29,956 bases of DNA from Bdellovibrionales bacterium (GCA_018266335.1 JAFEAR010000012.1:1-29956); one strand, 5' to 3'; shown: positions 14,385 through 23,635, numbered from the stretch's first letter. The notes: generated by a model from the letters alone, not told the origin. A program made the numbers and translations.

Positions 14385-15281
14385 CTAGGCCTTGCGCCCC
14401 AGGAAGCGCAGGATGCTCGAGAAGTCGAGCTTGCCCGCACCGGAGTTCGAATGCATGCGGTAAAGGTTGAGGGCTAGATTGCCCAGCGGCGTAGCCGTGC
14501 GCGAGGACAGCGCCGCTTCTTGCGCGAGCCCCAAATCTTTGGTCATTAGGTCCACGCCAAAACCGCCCTCATAGTTTTTGGACGAGGGCACGTTCTCCAT
14601 GACGCCGGGGTAGGGATTGTACTTTTCCAGCGACCAGTTGCCGCCGGAACTCTTCTGCATGATTTCGGAAAGTTTTTTGGGGTTGCTGCCCAGCGCCACG
14701 CCCAAGTTGATGGCTTCGGAAGTGCCAATCATGTGAATCGCGAGCAGCATGTTGTTGCAGACCTTGGCCACCTGTCCCGCGCCGTGATCGCCCGCGTGGA
14801 AAATGTTTTTACCCATTTTTTCGATCACCGGCTTGGCCTTTTCAAAGGCACTCGCCGGGCCGCCGATCATGAAACTCAGCGTACCGGCCGCCGCGCCGCC
14901 CGTGCCGCCGGAGACGGGGGCGTCGAGCATTTCGAACCCGCGTTTAGCGGCTTCGCTGGCGACTTTGCGGGCCGACTCGGGGGCAATGGTGCTGGAGTCG
15001 ATGAGCAATGCACCCTTGGGTGCGTAATCGAGGAGCTTGCCTTTGCCCAGGTAGAGGTCTTCCACGTGCGCGCTCGCGGGCAGCATGGTGATGACGACTT
15101 CGGCGCCTTTGACTGTTTCCTCCACCGACTTGCACGCGCGGCCACCCGCTTTGGCGGTTTCGGCCACGGCCTCGGGCACGAGATCAAACAGGCTCACGTC
15201 GAAGCTGGCTTTGATAAGGTTCAGCGCCATGGGGTGGCCCATGTGACCGAGTCCGAGGAAGGCAATTTTCTTAAAGCTCAT
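14385..15281 (-). CDS. mmsB: 3-hydroxyisobutyrate dehydrogenase
   Basis: A 298-residue NAD-dependent beta-hydroxyacid dehydrogenase. It oxidises 3-hydroxyisobutyrate to methylmalonate semialdehyde. The N-terminal Rossmann motif (FLGLGHMGHPMALNL), the substrate-binding block DAPVSGGTGGAAAGTLSFMIGG and the catalytic-Lys block GAGQVAKVCNNML are all present. Two in-frame ATGs exist at 15287 and 15281. The AAGGAG ribosome site directly touches the first, so the second, six bases away, is the better start. The Shine-Dalgarno overlaps the TAA of the preceding hydrolase gene. Confidence 0.94.
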   Translation of the reverse strand: MSFKKIAFLGLGHMGHPMALNLIKASFDVSLFDLVPEAVAETAKAGGRACKSVEETVKGAEVVITMLPASAHVEDLYLGKGKLLDYAPKGALLIDSSTIAPESARKVASEAAKRGFEMLDAPVSGGTGGAAAGTLSFMIGGPASAFEKAKPVIEKMGKNIFHAGDHGAGQVAKVCNNMLLAIHMIGTSEAINLGVALGSNPKKLSEIMQKSSGGNWSLEKYNPYPGVMENVPSSKNYEGGFGVDLMTKDLGLAQEAALSSRTATPLGNLALNLYRMHSNSGAGKLDFSSILRFLGRKA

Positions 15282-15291
15282 GTCCATCTCC

Positions 15292-16380
15292 TTAGGCTAG
15301 GGGGTTGGGGCGGCTGGCGTGCGGCCAGCGGAAGTGTTCGTTGACGATTTGTTCGGTCACGTCGCCGAGGGTGGGCGCCGACCATTGGGGCCGGTTGTCC
15401 TTATCGATGAGCAGTGCGCGAATGCCTTCGGCCAAATCCTTGTGCAGCGCAAATTGCGTGGACATCGCCATTTCGAGGGCAAAACACTCGCGCAAGCTCA
15501 GGCCGCGCGTGCGACGAATTTGTTCGAAGATCACCTTGGCCGAAGTGGGCGATCCCGAGAGAAAACTTTTCTTGGCGAAGCCTAGCCAGGCGTCTTGCGT
15601 GTCGATGGTTTTAAAAAACTCGGCTACGTCTTCGACCCGTTCGAACTTGGTGAATCCGTGAATGAGCTCGGCGTGTTTACGGAGTTCGGAGCTCGGGAGC
15701 AGCGACTGCGCCTTAGTTTCAAAGGGGCGCAGGGCGTGATTGATGAGCGATTTGTTCGTGGTCACATCGTTCGTCCACTTAAGCGCTTCGAGCGTGGCGA
15801 AGAGTCCTTCGCGATCGGCGCGCGCCACGAACACGTTGCCCAGGCCAGACTCCAAACAGTCCGCAGCGTTCAGGCGAGCGCCCGTGAGCCCCAGAAAAAG
15901 TCCCATGCCGGGCGGCATGCGATTTAAAAACTGCGAAGCGCCCACGTCGGGGTACAGGCCAATGGTGATTTCGGGCATGGCCATTTTGGTGGTTTCGGTA
16001 ACCACGCGGTAACCGGCTCCCGCCATGAGTCCCAGCCCGCCGCCCATGACAATGCCATTGCCCCACACCAGTAGGGGTTTGGAATAGTTGTGGATGTACT
16101 GATCGAGTTTGTACTCGCGCTCGAAAAAGAGCTCGGCGCCCTCGGGTTTTCCGGAGGTGATGGACTCGTGCAATTTGCGAATGTCGCCGCCCGCGCAGAA
16201 AGCTTTTTCGCCGGCACCTAGGAGCACGACCATGGCGACGCTGGAATCCTTAGCCCAAGCTTCGAGCTGCGGATGCAGTTGCACGATCATGTCCATGGTG
16301 AGGGAGTTAAGCGTCGCCTCGGAATTGAGCGTGGCGTAAGCGACCTGGCCGGATTGCCGAAACAAAACGGAAGCAGTCAT
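15292..16380 (-). CDS. 3-hydroxyisobutyryl-CoA hydrolase (HIBCH-like crotonase)
   Basis: A 362-residue crotonase-fold protein, longer than a plain enoyl-CoA hydratase and matching the HIBCH group. It shows the oxyanion-hole segments (AFCAGGDIRKL and GNGIVMGGGLGLMAG) and the HIBCH-typical block MAMPEITIGLYPDVGASQFLNRMPPG containing the catalytic Glu. The role is release of 3-hydroxyisobutyrate from its CoA ester in valine breakdown. The ATG shares its first base with the TAA of the upstream hydratase gene (TAATG), a coupled start. Confidence 0.92.
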   Translation of the reverse strand: MTASVLFRQSGQVAYATLNSEATLNSLTMDMIVQLHPQLEAWAKDSSVAMVVLLGAGEKAFCAGGDIRKLHESITSGKPEGAELFFEREYKLDQYIHNYSKPLLVWGNGIVMGGGLGLMAGAGYRVVTETTKMAMPEITIGLYPDVGASQFLNRMPPGMGLFLGLTGARLNAADCLESGLGNVFVARADREGLFATLEALKWTNDVTTNKSLINHALRPFETKAQSLLPSSELRKHAELIHGFTKFERVEDVAEFFKTIDTQDAWLGFAKKSFLSGSPTSAKVIFEQIRRTRGLSLRECFALEMAMSTQFALHKDLAEGIRALLIDKDNRPQWSAPTLGDVTEQIVNEHFRWPHASRPNPLA

Positions 16381-17159
16381 TAGGCGTTTTTCCAAACGGC
16401 TTTGCGCTTTTGTAGGAAGGCTTGCACGCCCTCTACTTGGTCGGCCGTATCGAAAAGATCCACGAAGAGCTCGCGCTCTTTGGCCCAGGCCGCCGCTACG
16501 GGCATGGTGCGCGAAGCTTGGATAAGTTCTTTGCAGCGCTTCACGGAGCTGGGCGATTGCCCGGCAACTTTGCCAGCGAGTTCCAATGCTTTGTCCTTGG
16601 CGGTGCCGGTGGGCACAACGTCTTCGACGAGTTTAATGCGCAGGGCGGTGGCGGCGTCCACGCGCTCTCCACAGAGGATCATGCGCTTGGCCCAGCCTTC
16701 GCCCACGAGCCATGCGAGCGTTTGTGTGCCGCCGCCGCAGGGAAGCAATCCTACTGCGGCCTCGGGGAGTGCGAGCACGGCTTGTTCTTCGGCAATACGC
16801 AGGTCGCATGCCAGGGCACACTCGAGACCGCCGCCCATGGCGTAGCCGTTAATGGCGGCGATGGTTACGAAGGGTGCGTGCGAGAGGGCTTCAAAGGCCG
16901 CGCCAAAGAGGCGAGCCATTTTGCGGGCCATGGCCTTGTCGCCATCTTGGAATAATTTTAGATCGGCGCCGGCCGAAAAGAACTTGGGCCCTTGGCCCGT
17001 AATCACGAGGGCGTAGATTTCTTTGTTCTGCGCCAGCTCGTGCAAAACTTTGGGGAGTGCACTCAGACTCTCAACGTCCCACGTGTTGGCCGACGGATTG
17101 TCGATGGTGAGCAGCGCTGTGTGGCCGTGAGTTTCGACTTTCAGTTTGGACGTGTGCAT
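16380..17159 (-). CDS. Enoyl-CoA hydratase (crotonase family), probably methacrylyl-CoA hydratase
   Basis: A 259-residue protein from the ATG at 17159, which has AAGGAG about 9 bases upstream. Crotonase motifs: KFFSAGADLKLF, NGYAMGGGLECALACDLRIA and LPEAAVGLLPCGGGTQTLAWLVG. The first catalytic Glu of classical hydratases (in the ECALACD segment) and the second (in LPEAAVGLLP) are both present. By position between the acyl-CoA dehydrogenase and the hydroxyisobutyryl-CoA hydrolase it should hydrate methacrylyl-CoA. The stop codon overlaps the next start. Confidence 0.92.
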   Translation of the reverse strand: MHTSKLKVETHGHTALLTIDNPSANTWDVESLSALPKVLHELAQNKEIYALVITGQGPKFFSAGADLKLFQDGDKAMARKMARLFGAAFEALSHAPFVTIAAINGYAMGGGLECALACDLRIAEEQAVLALPEAAVGLLPCGGGTQTLAWLVGEGWAKRMILCGERVDAATALRIKLVEDVVPTGTAKDKALELAGKVAGQSPSSVKRCKELIQASRTMPVAAAWAKERELFVDLFDTADQVEGVQAFLQKRKAVWKNA

Positions 17160-17173
17160 ATTGCGAGAACTCC

Positions 17174-18334
17174 TTAGCGGACAATCTCCGTCGCGCCTTC
17201 TTCGAGAACGCGGCGGGCGATGATCACGCGCATGATTTCGTTGGTGCCTTCCAGAATGCGGTGCACGCGGGTGTCGCGCACCATGCGCTCGACCGGATAC
17301 TCCTGCGTGTAGCCGTAGCCGCCGAACATTTGCAGGGCGTCGTCGCAAATTTGGAAGCAAGTATCGGTAGCAAAGCGTTTGGCCATGGCACAGTACACGG
17401 CGGCGTCGGGATCTTTGCGGTCGAGCTTGGCGGCGGCCAGGCGCACCATTTGGCGCGATGCCACCAGGTTCGTAGCCATGTCGGCCATGCGAAACTGCAG
17501 ACCCTGAAATTCTGCCAGCGCTTTGCCAAATTGTTTGCGCACGAGCATGTGCTTTTGTGCGGCGGTGAGCGCTGCTTGAGCCGTGCCCACGGAGCAGGTG
17601 GCAATGTTGATGCGGCCACCATTCAGGCCCTGCATGGCAATCTTGAATCCAGTGCCCTCGGTGCCAATAAGATTTTTAGCGGGGATTTCTACATTGTCGA
17701 AAGCAATCACGCGCGTGGGCTGGCTATTCCAGCCCATTTTCTTTTCGTTCTCGCCGTAGGCAATGCCCTTGGCTTGCGCGGGCACGACGAAGGCGGAAAT
17801 ACCGCGGGGGGTGTTGTCGCCTGTGCGCGCCATGACGACCATAACGTCGCCAGCGCCGCCGCCCGACACGAAGGCCTTGGTGCCGTTGAGGATGTACTTG
17901 TCGCCCTTCTTCTCGGCGCGCGTTTTGAGCGATGCAGCGTCCGAGCCCGAGTCAGGTTCGGTGAGGCAATAAGAACCGAGCGCTTGGCCCGAGGTGAGTT
18001 TAGGGCACCACTCGTGGCGGAGTTCTTCCGACGCGAAAGTGTCAATCATCCACGTGACCATGTTGTGAATGGTGATGAACGCGGTGGTGGAAGTGCAGCC
18101 GCCGGCGAGTTCCTCGAACATAATGGCGGCGTCCGTGCGAGTGAGACCTGCTCCGCCCACGTCCGTGCGTGTGTACACGCCGCAGAAGCCAAGTTCGGCC
18201 GCGCGTTTGATAACGTCCACGGGAAAGTGTTTGGTTTGGTCCCACTTGGCAGCATTCGGCGCAAGTTCTTTGGCCGCAAATTGGCGGGCCATGTCCTGAA
18301 TGGCAACTTGTTCTTCGCTGAGTTCAAAATCCAC
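17174..18334 (-). CDS. Acyl-CoA dehydrogenase, probably isobutyryl-CoA dehydrogenase
   Basis: A 386-residue FAD enzyme beginning with GTG at 18334, with AAGGAG ten bases upstream. It shows the three-domain ACAD pattern: the N-terminal helical domain from MDFELSEEQ, the flavin/substrate signature CLTEPDSGSDAASL, and the C-terminal block MFGGYGYTQEYPVERMVRD followed by ILEGTNEIMR, where Glu362 is the likely catalytic base. The dehydrogenation yields methacrylyl-CoA if the substrate is isobutyryl-CoA, as the operon suggests. No electron-transfer flavoprotein gene is in the window. Confidence 0.93.
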   Translation of the reverse strand: MDFELSEEQVAIQDMARQFAAKELAPNAAKWDQTKHFPVDVIKRAAELGFCGVYTRTDVGGAGLTRTDAAIMFEELAGGCTSTTAFITIHNMVTWMIDTFASEELRHEWCPKLTSGQALGSYCLTEPDSGSDAASLKTRAEKKGDKYILNGTKAFVSGGGAGDVMVVMARTGDNTPRGISAFVVPAQAKGIAYGENEKKMGWNSQPTRVIAFDNVEIPAKNLIGTEGTGFKIAMQGLNGGRINIATCSVGTAQAALTAAQKHMLVRKQFGKALAEFQGLQFRMADMATNLVASRQMVRLAAAKLDRKDPDAAVYCAMAKRFATDTCFQICDDALQMFGGYGYTQEYPVERMVRDTRVHRILEGTNEIMRVIIARRVLEEGATEIVR

Positions 18335-18365
18335 GGATCAACTACTCCTTGCTACTTTGCGGGCA

Positions 18366-19865
18366 CTACTTAAGGGCGATGGTCATGTTGGGGCCGGCCA
18401 CGGCGCTCGGACCTTCGGGCCAGCGGCTCGTGACGGTTTTGGTCTCGGTGTAGAAGCGCACGGCTTGTTTTCCGTACGCATGGAGATCGCCGTAGAAGGA
18501 GCCTTTCCAGCCCGTGAAGGAGAAGAACGGCAAAGGCACGGGAATGGGAATGTTGATGCCCACTTGGCCAACTTCGATTTCGTGCTGGAACTTGCGCGCG
18601 GCCGCGCCACTCGACGTAAAGATCGAGGTGCCGTTACCGTACGGGTTCTTGTTGATCATGGCGATGGCGTCGGCGAGCGTGTTCGCTTTGAGAATGAGCA
18701 GCACGGGGCCGAAAATTTCTTCTTTGTAGATGGTCATTTCGGGCGTGACGTCGTCGAACATCGTGGGGCCCACGAAGTTGCCGTTGGGGTAGCCTTCGAC
18801 TTTGCAGTTCGAGCCGTCGAGCAAAAGTTTAGCGCCTTCTTTAACGCCCGTTTGAATGAGCGAGAGCACGCGCTCTTTGGCTTTCTTGCTAATGATAGGT
18901 CCGAGCGAGGCTTGGGGATTGTCCCACGCGCCCACTTGCAGCTGCGTGAGGGCGGCTTTGATTTCGGGCACCCATTTTTGGGCTTCGCCCACGAGCACGG
19001 CCACGGAAATGGCCATGCAGCGTTGTCCGGCCGCGCCGCACGAAGCGCCGGCGAGGTTCGAAATCACCGAGTTCTTGTCGGCGTCGGGCATGACGATCAT
19101 GTGGTTCTTGGCGCCCGCGAAGGATTGCACGCGCTTCAGGTGTTCCGTACCGGTGCGGTAAATGTACTGGCCCACGGGCACGGAACCCACGAAGGACACG
19201 GCGCGGATTTCGGGATGCTTGAGGATGTGGTCGACCTGGTCCTTGCCGCCGTGAACGATGTTCAGCACGCCCTTCGGAAAGCCGGCTTCTTGCCAGAGTT
19301 CAGCCAGGCGCATGGGGGTGAGGGGATCTTGCTCGGATGGCTTGAGCACGAAGGTGTTTCCGCACGCCGCTGCGAGCGGGTACATCCACAGGGGAATCAT
19401 GGCCGGAAAGTTAAAGGGCGTGATGCCGGCGCATACACCGAGGGGTTGCACGTAGGAGTAGCAGTCGATGCCGCGCGCCACGTTCTCCACGGTTTCGCCC
19501 ATCATGAGCGTGGGAATGTTGCAGGCGTGTTCGACCACTTCAATGCCGCGCCACACGTCGCCCTGGGCGTCGGCAAAGGTTTTGCCGTTTTCTTGGGCCA
19601 GGATTTTTGCGAGCTCATCTTGGTTTTGTTTGAGCAGGTGCGTGTACTTCATCACGAAGCGGGCACGCTCGGGCGTGGGCACTTCCTTCCAGGTTTTGAA
19701 GGCGGTAGCGGCGGCCTGCACGGCCTGTTCCATTTCGGTGCTCGTGGAGAAGGGCACCTCGGCAATCACCTCCTGGGTGGCCGGGTTAATGACGGAGCCA
19801 AAGTGTTTGGTTTGGCTTTGAACGAATTCGCCGTTAATCAAATTAGGAACTTTTTTTGCGCTCAT
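18366..19865 (-). CDS. mmsA: CoA-acylating methylmalonate-semialdehyde dehydrogenase
   Basis: A 499-residue aldehyde dehydrogenase-superfamily enzyme. The catalytic Cys283 lies in GAAGQRCMA. The usual general-base Glu is absent ([16 protein letters not shown] holds Asn at that place), a feature of CoA-dependent family members. [17 protein letters not shown] and the C-terminal [16 protein letters not shown] and [17 protein letters not shown] are typical of MmsA. It converts methylmalonate semialdehyde plus CoA and NAD to propionyl-CoA and CO2, the exit of valine breakdown. AAGGAG precedes the ATG, which sits 2 bases after the queH-like stop. Confidence 0.96.
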   Translation of the reverse strand: MSAKKVPNLINGEFVQSQTKHFGSVINPATQEVIAEVPFSTSTEMEQAVQAAATAFKTWKEVPTPERARFVMKYTHLLKQNQDELAKILAQENGKTFADAQGDVWRGIEVVEHACNIPTLMMGETVENVARGIDCYSYVQPLGVCAGITPFNFPAMIPLWMYPLAAACGNTFVLKPSEQDPLTPMRLAELWQEAGFPKGVLNIVHGGKDQVDHILKHPEIRAVSFVGSVPVGQYIYRTGTEHLKRVQSFAGAKNHMIVMPDADKNSVISNLAGASCGAAGQRCMAISVAVLVGEAQKWVPEIKAALTQLQVGAWDNPQASLGPIISKKAKERVLSLIQTGVKEGAKLLLDGSNCKVEGYPNGNFVGPTMFDDVTPEMTIYKEEIFGPVLLILKANTLADAIAMINKNPYGNGTSIFTSSGAAARKFQHEIEVGQVGINIPIPVPLPFFSFTGWKGSFYGDLHAYGKQAVRFYTETKTVTSRWPEGPSAVAGPNMTIALK

Positions 19866-19867
19866 CC

Positions 19868-21064
19868 TTAAACTCCTTGTTCGGTCCTCGCTTTGAGGGC
19901 CGCGTATGACTTTTCTAGCGCCGCATTGTCGTAGGACTTTTGCGGGGCACCCGAGTTTTGTTCAAGTTGGGATTGAGTCAACCCCAGTTCGGCAGCAGTT
20001 TTGCGGGCCTGCGGGCCGCCCTCGAAGAGCGAAAACCAGCAGCCGCAGTAGTCCTGGCGGTACACCCCGTGTTCGCGGGAGTAGCTGAGCGAATCCTTGA
20101 AACCGTCGTCCTTCATGAAGTTCCGGGCCAGGTACGGAATGCCGTACTTGCGCTCGTTGAGCTCGCCGAAGGCCCGGAGTTTTTCTTGGACCTTGTGCGG
20201 GCTAATGGCCAGGGTGGTGGTGTACAGGTCGCAGCCCTGGCGCTGGGCCTCTACGGCGGCGCGCTCTAGGCGTAGGTCGTAACACTTGGAGCATTTGGCG
20301 CCCTGCTCGGGGGTGTGCTCCAGGCTGCGAATGGAGTGCAGAAAGTGCTCAACGTCGTACTCGCCAATAACGGCGGGGATGCCCTCAATCTGCGCGACTT
20401 GCTCAAAGGCGGCCTGGCGCTTGTCGTGCTCGTCCTTGGGTTGAATGTTGGGGTCGTACCAAAAGCCGACCACGTCGAAGTCGCGCTTGAGCTGGGCGAT
20501 GACGCCCCCGGCGTCGGGGCCGCAGCACACGTGCAGGAGGAGTTTTTTGCGCCGGGTGATCTCGTGCCAGGTGGGAGCAAGTTCGGGGTGAGTCACATCG
20601 TAAAGGCCGCCGAGATCGCCATACTTTTTGAGGGTGGTTTGGTGGAGGGTGAGGTCGGCTTGGGTCAGAGGAAAGTGGGGCAGCTCGGTATGCAGCAGCG
20701 CGCGCCGTTGGGCGGCGTGGGCAGTGGCTAGCCTTTGTGCCTGGGCAAGGTCGGCGGGCACGGAATGGGGCGCCACAACGAGGGCCCGGAGTTGGTCGTA
20801 AATGAGTTCCGTAAAGCGCGGGTCGGCGGTGAGAAAAGCGAGCACCTGAAACTCGCTGCTCACGCGTTTGCGTAGCTGAGTGAGGGCCTGCGTGGCCGCG
20901 GCGATAAGGTGCGCGGGCTCCCGTGCCTCACGTGCAGAAACTTCCACGCACGACAGAACGGGGGCGGCATCGGGCGGCAGCGTAAGGGCATAGACTAGCG
21001 TGGGGCCGGCATATTCCGTGGCCCCCAGGCGCTCGGTACAAAGAAAGAATTTACCCCGTTTCAC
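19868..21064 (-). CDS. queH: Epoxyqueuosine reductase QueH-like, with long N-terminal extension
   Basis: A 398-residue protein starting at GTG 21064; family members are usually about half this size. The QueH domain covers about residues 172-345: [13 protein letters not shown] (Cys180, Cys181), [16 protein letters not shown], the [13 protein letters not shown] pair (Cys258, Cys261), [10 protein letters not shown] and DYCGCW (Cys340, Cys342). These cysteines hold the iron-sulfur cluster and metal in QueH, which performs the last step of queuosine tRNA synthesis. Residues 1-165 are not part of the known domain and I do not recognise them. It heads the valine operon, two bases before mmsA. Confidence 0.85.
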   Translation of the reverse strand: MKRGKFFLCTERLGATEYAGPTLVYALTLPPDAAPVLSCVEVSAREAREPAHLIAAATQALTQLRKRVSSEFQVLAFLTADPRFTELIYDQLRALVVAPHSVPADLAQAQRLATAHAAQRRALLHTELPHFPLTQADLTLHQTTLKKYGDLGGLYDVTHPELAPTWHEITRRKKLLLHVCCGPDAGGVIAQLKRDFDVVGFWYDPNIQPKDEHDKRQAAFEQVAQIEGIPAVIGEYDVEHFLHSIRSLEHTPEQGAKCSKCYDLRLERAAVEAQRQGCDLYTTTLAISPHKVQEKLRAFGELNERKYGIPYLARNFMKDDGFKDSLSYSREHGVYRQDYCGCWFSLFEGGPQARKTAAELGLTQSQLEQNSGAPQKSYDNAALEKSYAALKARTEQGV

Positions 21065-21261
21065 TGGAAAAACTCATAGGTCTGCCAGGTATGAAATAGC
21101 AAGGATTTTAAGCGTTTGGCTGGGTGCCCTAAAGTGCTTTCAGAGGGGCGATTTAGAGAAAGTTTGGGAGCGGGGCTCAAGCTCCTAGCTGAGGGGCCGA
21201 GAAGTTACTTGGGAGGGCATGTAGGCCTCGGAGTCTTTGTTCCATCATCGGAAAACAAGAA
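21065..21261. other. Intergenic leader of the valine operon, no gene seen
   Basis: No convincing gene. On the minus strand TTGCTA (21102-21097) and TATGAG (21078-21073), 18 bases apart, could be a promoter for the queH-led operon, but it would leave almost no leader before the GTG at 21064. No riboswitch-like or terminator-like fold was recognised. Plus-strand open frames here lack a ribosome site. Confidence 0.3.
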
Positions 21262-21420
21262 TTATGCGGCCCTAGGCCGCTCTCGTTCTTTTGATTTAGG
21301 TTTCAAAGTTTGGGACTCCCGAGATCTGCAAGTTTCCCTGCGAGTTCTCGTATGGCGGTACAGTTCTGCGACTGCTACCGCCACTTTTAGCATCCACAGC
21401 ACAAGTTCAAGTAGGTCCAT
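21262..21420 (-). CDS. Possible small membrane protein, 52 residues
   Basis: A short frame starting at ATG 21420, preceded on the minus strand by GGGAGG four to five bases upstream, a strong Shine-Dalgarno. It ends in TAA at 21262. The product has a hydrophobic N-terminal stretch (LLELVLWMLKVAVAVAEL, about residues 3-20) and then a very basic tail rich in Arg, Lys, Glu and Ser. This is a typical build for a single-pass small membrane protein with a cytoplasmic basic end. No family recognised. It lies alone in a 460-base gap between two minus-strand units. Confidence 0.42.
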   Translation of the reverse strand: MDLLELVLWMLKVAVAVAELYRHTRTRRETCRSRESQTLKPKSKERERPRAA

Positions 21421-21525
21421 AGCGCCTCCCTTCTCTTGCACTCATCCTTGAGTCCAAAGACTCCGAGGTGAGCTTGCCCTAGCGAGATGTATGCCAGAGT
21501 TGGGCGGGAGGCGGGATACCGGTTC
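21421..21525. other. Short intergenic region
   Basis: Separates the possible small protein from the end of the lipoprotein gene. It holds the ribosome site for the former (21425-21430). I saw no good promoter or terminator. Confidence 0.3.
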
Positions 21526-22299
21526 TTAGTCGGTCAGGATGATGGGGATGATGGCGCTTTCGATGACCAGGCTTTGTCCACGGAACCCGGTGGGCAGAGG
21601 GAGCTCGCGCGCCTTACGGGCAATTTTTATGTAGGCGTCTTTGGGGCCGCGCTCCAGAGGACACCCCGTTTCGTCGCCGGAGAAGGTGTATTGGCCGTTA
21701 CTAACGGCCGGAGGGTCGTTCCGCTCTGGGCAACCAGAGGCTTGAATCTTCAAGAATATGGAGTCCTGCGGGCCGTCGCTCCACGAAACGGCTAACGATT
21801 GGCCCTTGGTGAAGGCGGTCTTCGGTTGGGGATAGGTGACCGCGATAGCTTCGCTTTCTTCGAACTTAGTTTCGGTGCTGACCTTAGTTCCGTCGGCCCG
21901 AGTGAAAGTGATGCGATAAGTTTTGCCGGGTGAGTGGGCGAATCCGCCTAAATTAGGGTTATCAGTGGTGGTGAGAGTTTCATTGCCGTCGGAGCATTCG
22001 AGTTTGTCGCCATTCGATAAGTACGAGACACTTTTAAATTCCAAAACATCTCGACTTATTTCGTAAACCACAATTTCGTAGCCCACCTTCGCATCGCACA
22101 AGACTTGGTTTGTGACGGCGTTTCGCTCCAGTGAAAAACGCAAAACTATTTCGTCGTTGGCTAGTTGGCCAGAGGCAGTGGGGTGAAACTCCATGACTTT
22201 CACTCCGTCGTGAAGATGGCTCCGAAGGGTATGATCTTTGCCGCAGCCGTTCAGGGTAAGCGTAGTCGTCGCGATCGCAAGTAGGTAAAGATTTTTCAT
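21526..22299 (-). CDS. Predicted lipoprotein of unknown function
   Basis: A 257-residue protein with a clear lipoprotein signal: MKNLYLLAIATTTLTLNGC, lipobox LNGC, modified Cys19, followed by Gly-Lys. The mature part is probably all-beta and contains several cysteines (CDAKVGY, LECSDG, SGCPER, TGCPLE) that could form disulfides. A segment around SPGKTYRITFTRADG resembles an Ig-like strand pattern. Function unknown. It starts 22 bases after the putative metalloprotease stop and is likely co-transcribed. Confidence 0.78.
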   Translation of the reverse strand: MKNLYLLAIATTTLTLNGCGKDHTLRSHLHDGVKVMEFHPTASGQLANDEIVLRFSLERNAVTNQVLCDAKVGYEIVVYEISRDVLEFKSVSYLSNGDKLECSDGNETLTTTDNPNLGGFAHSPGKTYRITFTRADGTKVSTETKFEESEAIAVTYPQPKTAFTKGQSLAVSWSDGPQDSIFLKIQASGCPERNDPPAVSNGQYTFSGDETGCPLERGPKDAYIKIARKARELPLPTGFRGQSLVIESAIIPIILTD

Positions 22300-22321
22300 A
22301 AACGATTTTCTCTGGAGTTAG

Positions 22322-23485
22322 TTATTTCAGTTGGGGTGCGTAGGCGTCGAATAGAACTTTGCTCGAGCTTCCATCCACTTGTAGGAGAATTCGCAGGGCC
22401 ATGCCGTTCGTGTTGAGCGTGACGAAGACGGGGAACTTTTTGCCTTGGGCGTCGGTGAGGTTGCCGTAGTAAACCCAGCCCGAAGCATCCATGTCGTTAT
22501 TGCTTTTAAAGTTTTTGAAGGTGTAGCGGGCGTAGTCCACGCTCGCTACGCCGCCCGTGGTGAGCAGGTCGAAGGTGAAAGTACCCTTGGCGTCCTTAAG
22601 GGTGAGGGTGCCTTTGAAGGCCTCCGATTCGCGTCTGGGCTTACGTTCGAAAGTGACGCTGAGGTCTTCTTCCGCCGTGCGTCCCAGCAGAGCGGGAAAG
22701 GTAATGGTTTTTTGGTAATATTCCGTAGAGTCGGCCCCTTCCGATAGAGGGTTGTACTTGTGCGTGTAAAGTTTGGTGCAGTTGAAACAGTCTTGCAGCT
22801 CGATTTCAGTATCGATCGTGGGGTTGGGACGTTGAAGATCCTTCGGTGATGGTTGGCGTCCGAGCAGATATGCGCCCGTCATCGGATCCATGATGGTTCC
22901 GGGAACATGCGGGACTCCAAAAATGTGTCCCACTTCGTGGAGCAAAATCGTTTTCAGATTTTGTGTTGATCCCGAGTAGGACCAAACGGGGAGTCCGTTG
23001 CCAAACGAGGCGGCCGAACTAATCCAAATGAATCCTTTGCCCCAGCCTGTGTCGGGGTTGAGGGCAGTGCGGAAGGAGAAGGCAAGAGGATTCGAATAGT
23101 GAACTTTGGCCGCGGTGACCTGGTCGTCTTCTGCGCCAAAGTAAAATTTAAGATCTTCGGTACCATCGCAATTTTGCAGGGCGAGGCGGTGGGCGAAACT
23201 GGCGTAAATGGCGTTTTTCTTGGAATCGCGGTGAATTTCTTTTTTGAGAATGTATTCGCGCCAGGTCTTAAAGGCGAAGTTCACGGCGTCTTGAGCTTCG
23301 GTCTGCGTTGCACCGAACTGGGGCGAGACAACCATGCAGGTTTTGATGGATTGGTTTTCGTTCTGGAACCAGGCCATGTCGTCGAGGAAGGTGGGGATGT
23401 CGACGCCCCCGCTGCTTTCTCCGCCGGCGCGGGCGGATAGGGATAGGAGGGAGAGGAATCCGAGGGCGAGGGATCTTTTGAGCAT
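22322..23485 (-). CDS. Secreted metzincin-type zinc metalloprotease (putative)
   Basis: A 387-residue protein with a Sec signal peptide (MLKRSLALGF..., cleavage near ARA-G, residue 20) and a GAGGT ribosome site. The metzincin zinc motif HEVGHIFGVPH occupies 183-193 (His183, Glu184, His187, His193), followed closely by GTIMDP with the Met-turn Met199, as in matrixin (M10)-like proteases. The spacing to the Met-turn is short. The C-terminal half (about 230-387) is beta-rich and unassigned. A secreted protease fits a predatory or saprophytic cell, but the substrate is unknown. It forms a pair with the downstream lipoprotein. Confidence 0.85.
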   Translation of the reverse strand: MLKRSLALGFLSLLSLSARAGGESSGGVDIPTFLDDMAWFQNENQSIKTCMVVSPQFGATQTEAQDAVNFAFKTWREYILKKEIHRDSKKNAIYASFAHRLALQNCDGTEDLKFYFGAEDDQVTAAKVHYSNPLAFSFRTALNPDTGWGKGFIWISSAASFGNGLPVWSYSGSTQNLKTILLHEVGHIFGVPHVPGTIMDPMTGAYLLGRQPSPKDLQRPNPTIDTEIELQDCFNCTKLYTHKYNPLSEGADSTEYYQKTITFPALLGRTAEEDLSVTFERKPRRESEAFKGTLTLKDAKGTFTFDLLTTGGVASVDYARYTFKNFKSNNDMDASGWVYYGNLTDAQGKKFPVFVTLNTNGMALRILLQVDGSSSKVLFDAYAPQLK

Positions 23486-23575
23486 GGTGACCTCTAAGGT
23501 TAATAAGGCATGGGCTTCATGCCCTTGCTGCCCCGAATTATATCGGCCAACGCCCGGCTGAACTAGAGTATTTTA

Positions 23576-23581
23576 ATTATA
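23576..23581 (-). promoter_or_regulatory. Possible -10 element for the metalloprotease unit
   Basis: A perfect TATAAT on the minus strand in an AT-rich patch (23565-23625), about 90 bases before the start at 23485. No good TTGACA-like -35 lies 16-18 bases upstream. The same patch must hold the promoter of the divergent regulator gene at 23636. Confidence 0.33.
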
Positions 23582-23635
23582 AAACAGCAAATATTCAGAG
23601 TTTTACTTAATATTTAATTTTGGTACCTTGGGCCC

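Noticed and set aside
18300..19871. Very long plus-strand frame (523 codons) opposite mmsA, and similar long frames opposite acd, prpC and prpD
   Set aside because: These are antisense shadows of strongly recognised enzymes, with His/Gly/Val-rich products typical of such mirrors in GC-rich genes.
21078..21084. AGGTCTG shared by the regions just upstream of the queH-led operon and of prpD (28034-28040), suggesting co-regulation
   Set aside because: Only seven bases match and the flanks differ; a chance match of this length between two short regions is likely.
21116..21451. 111-codon plus-strand frame in the 460-base gap
   Set aside because: No ribosome site and low-complexity Ser/Arg-rich product; the minus-strand 52-residue frame in the same place has a much better start signal.
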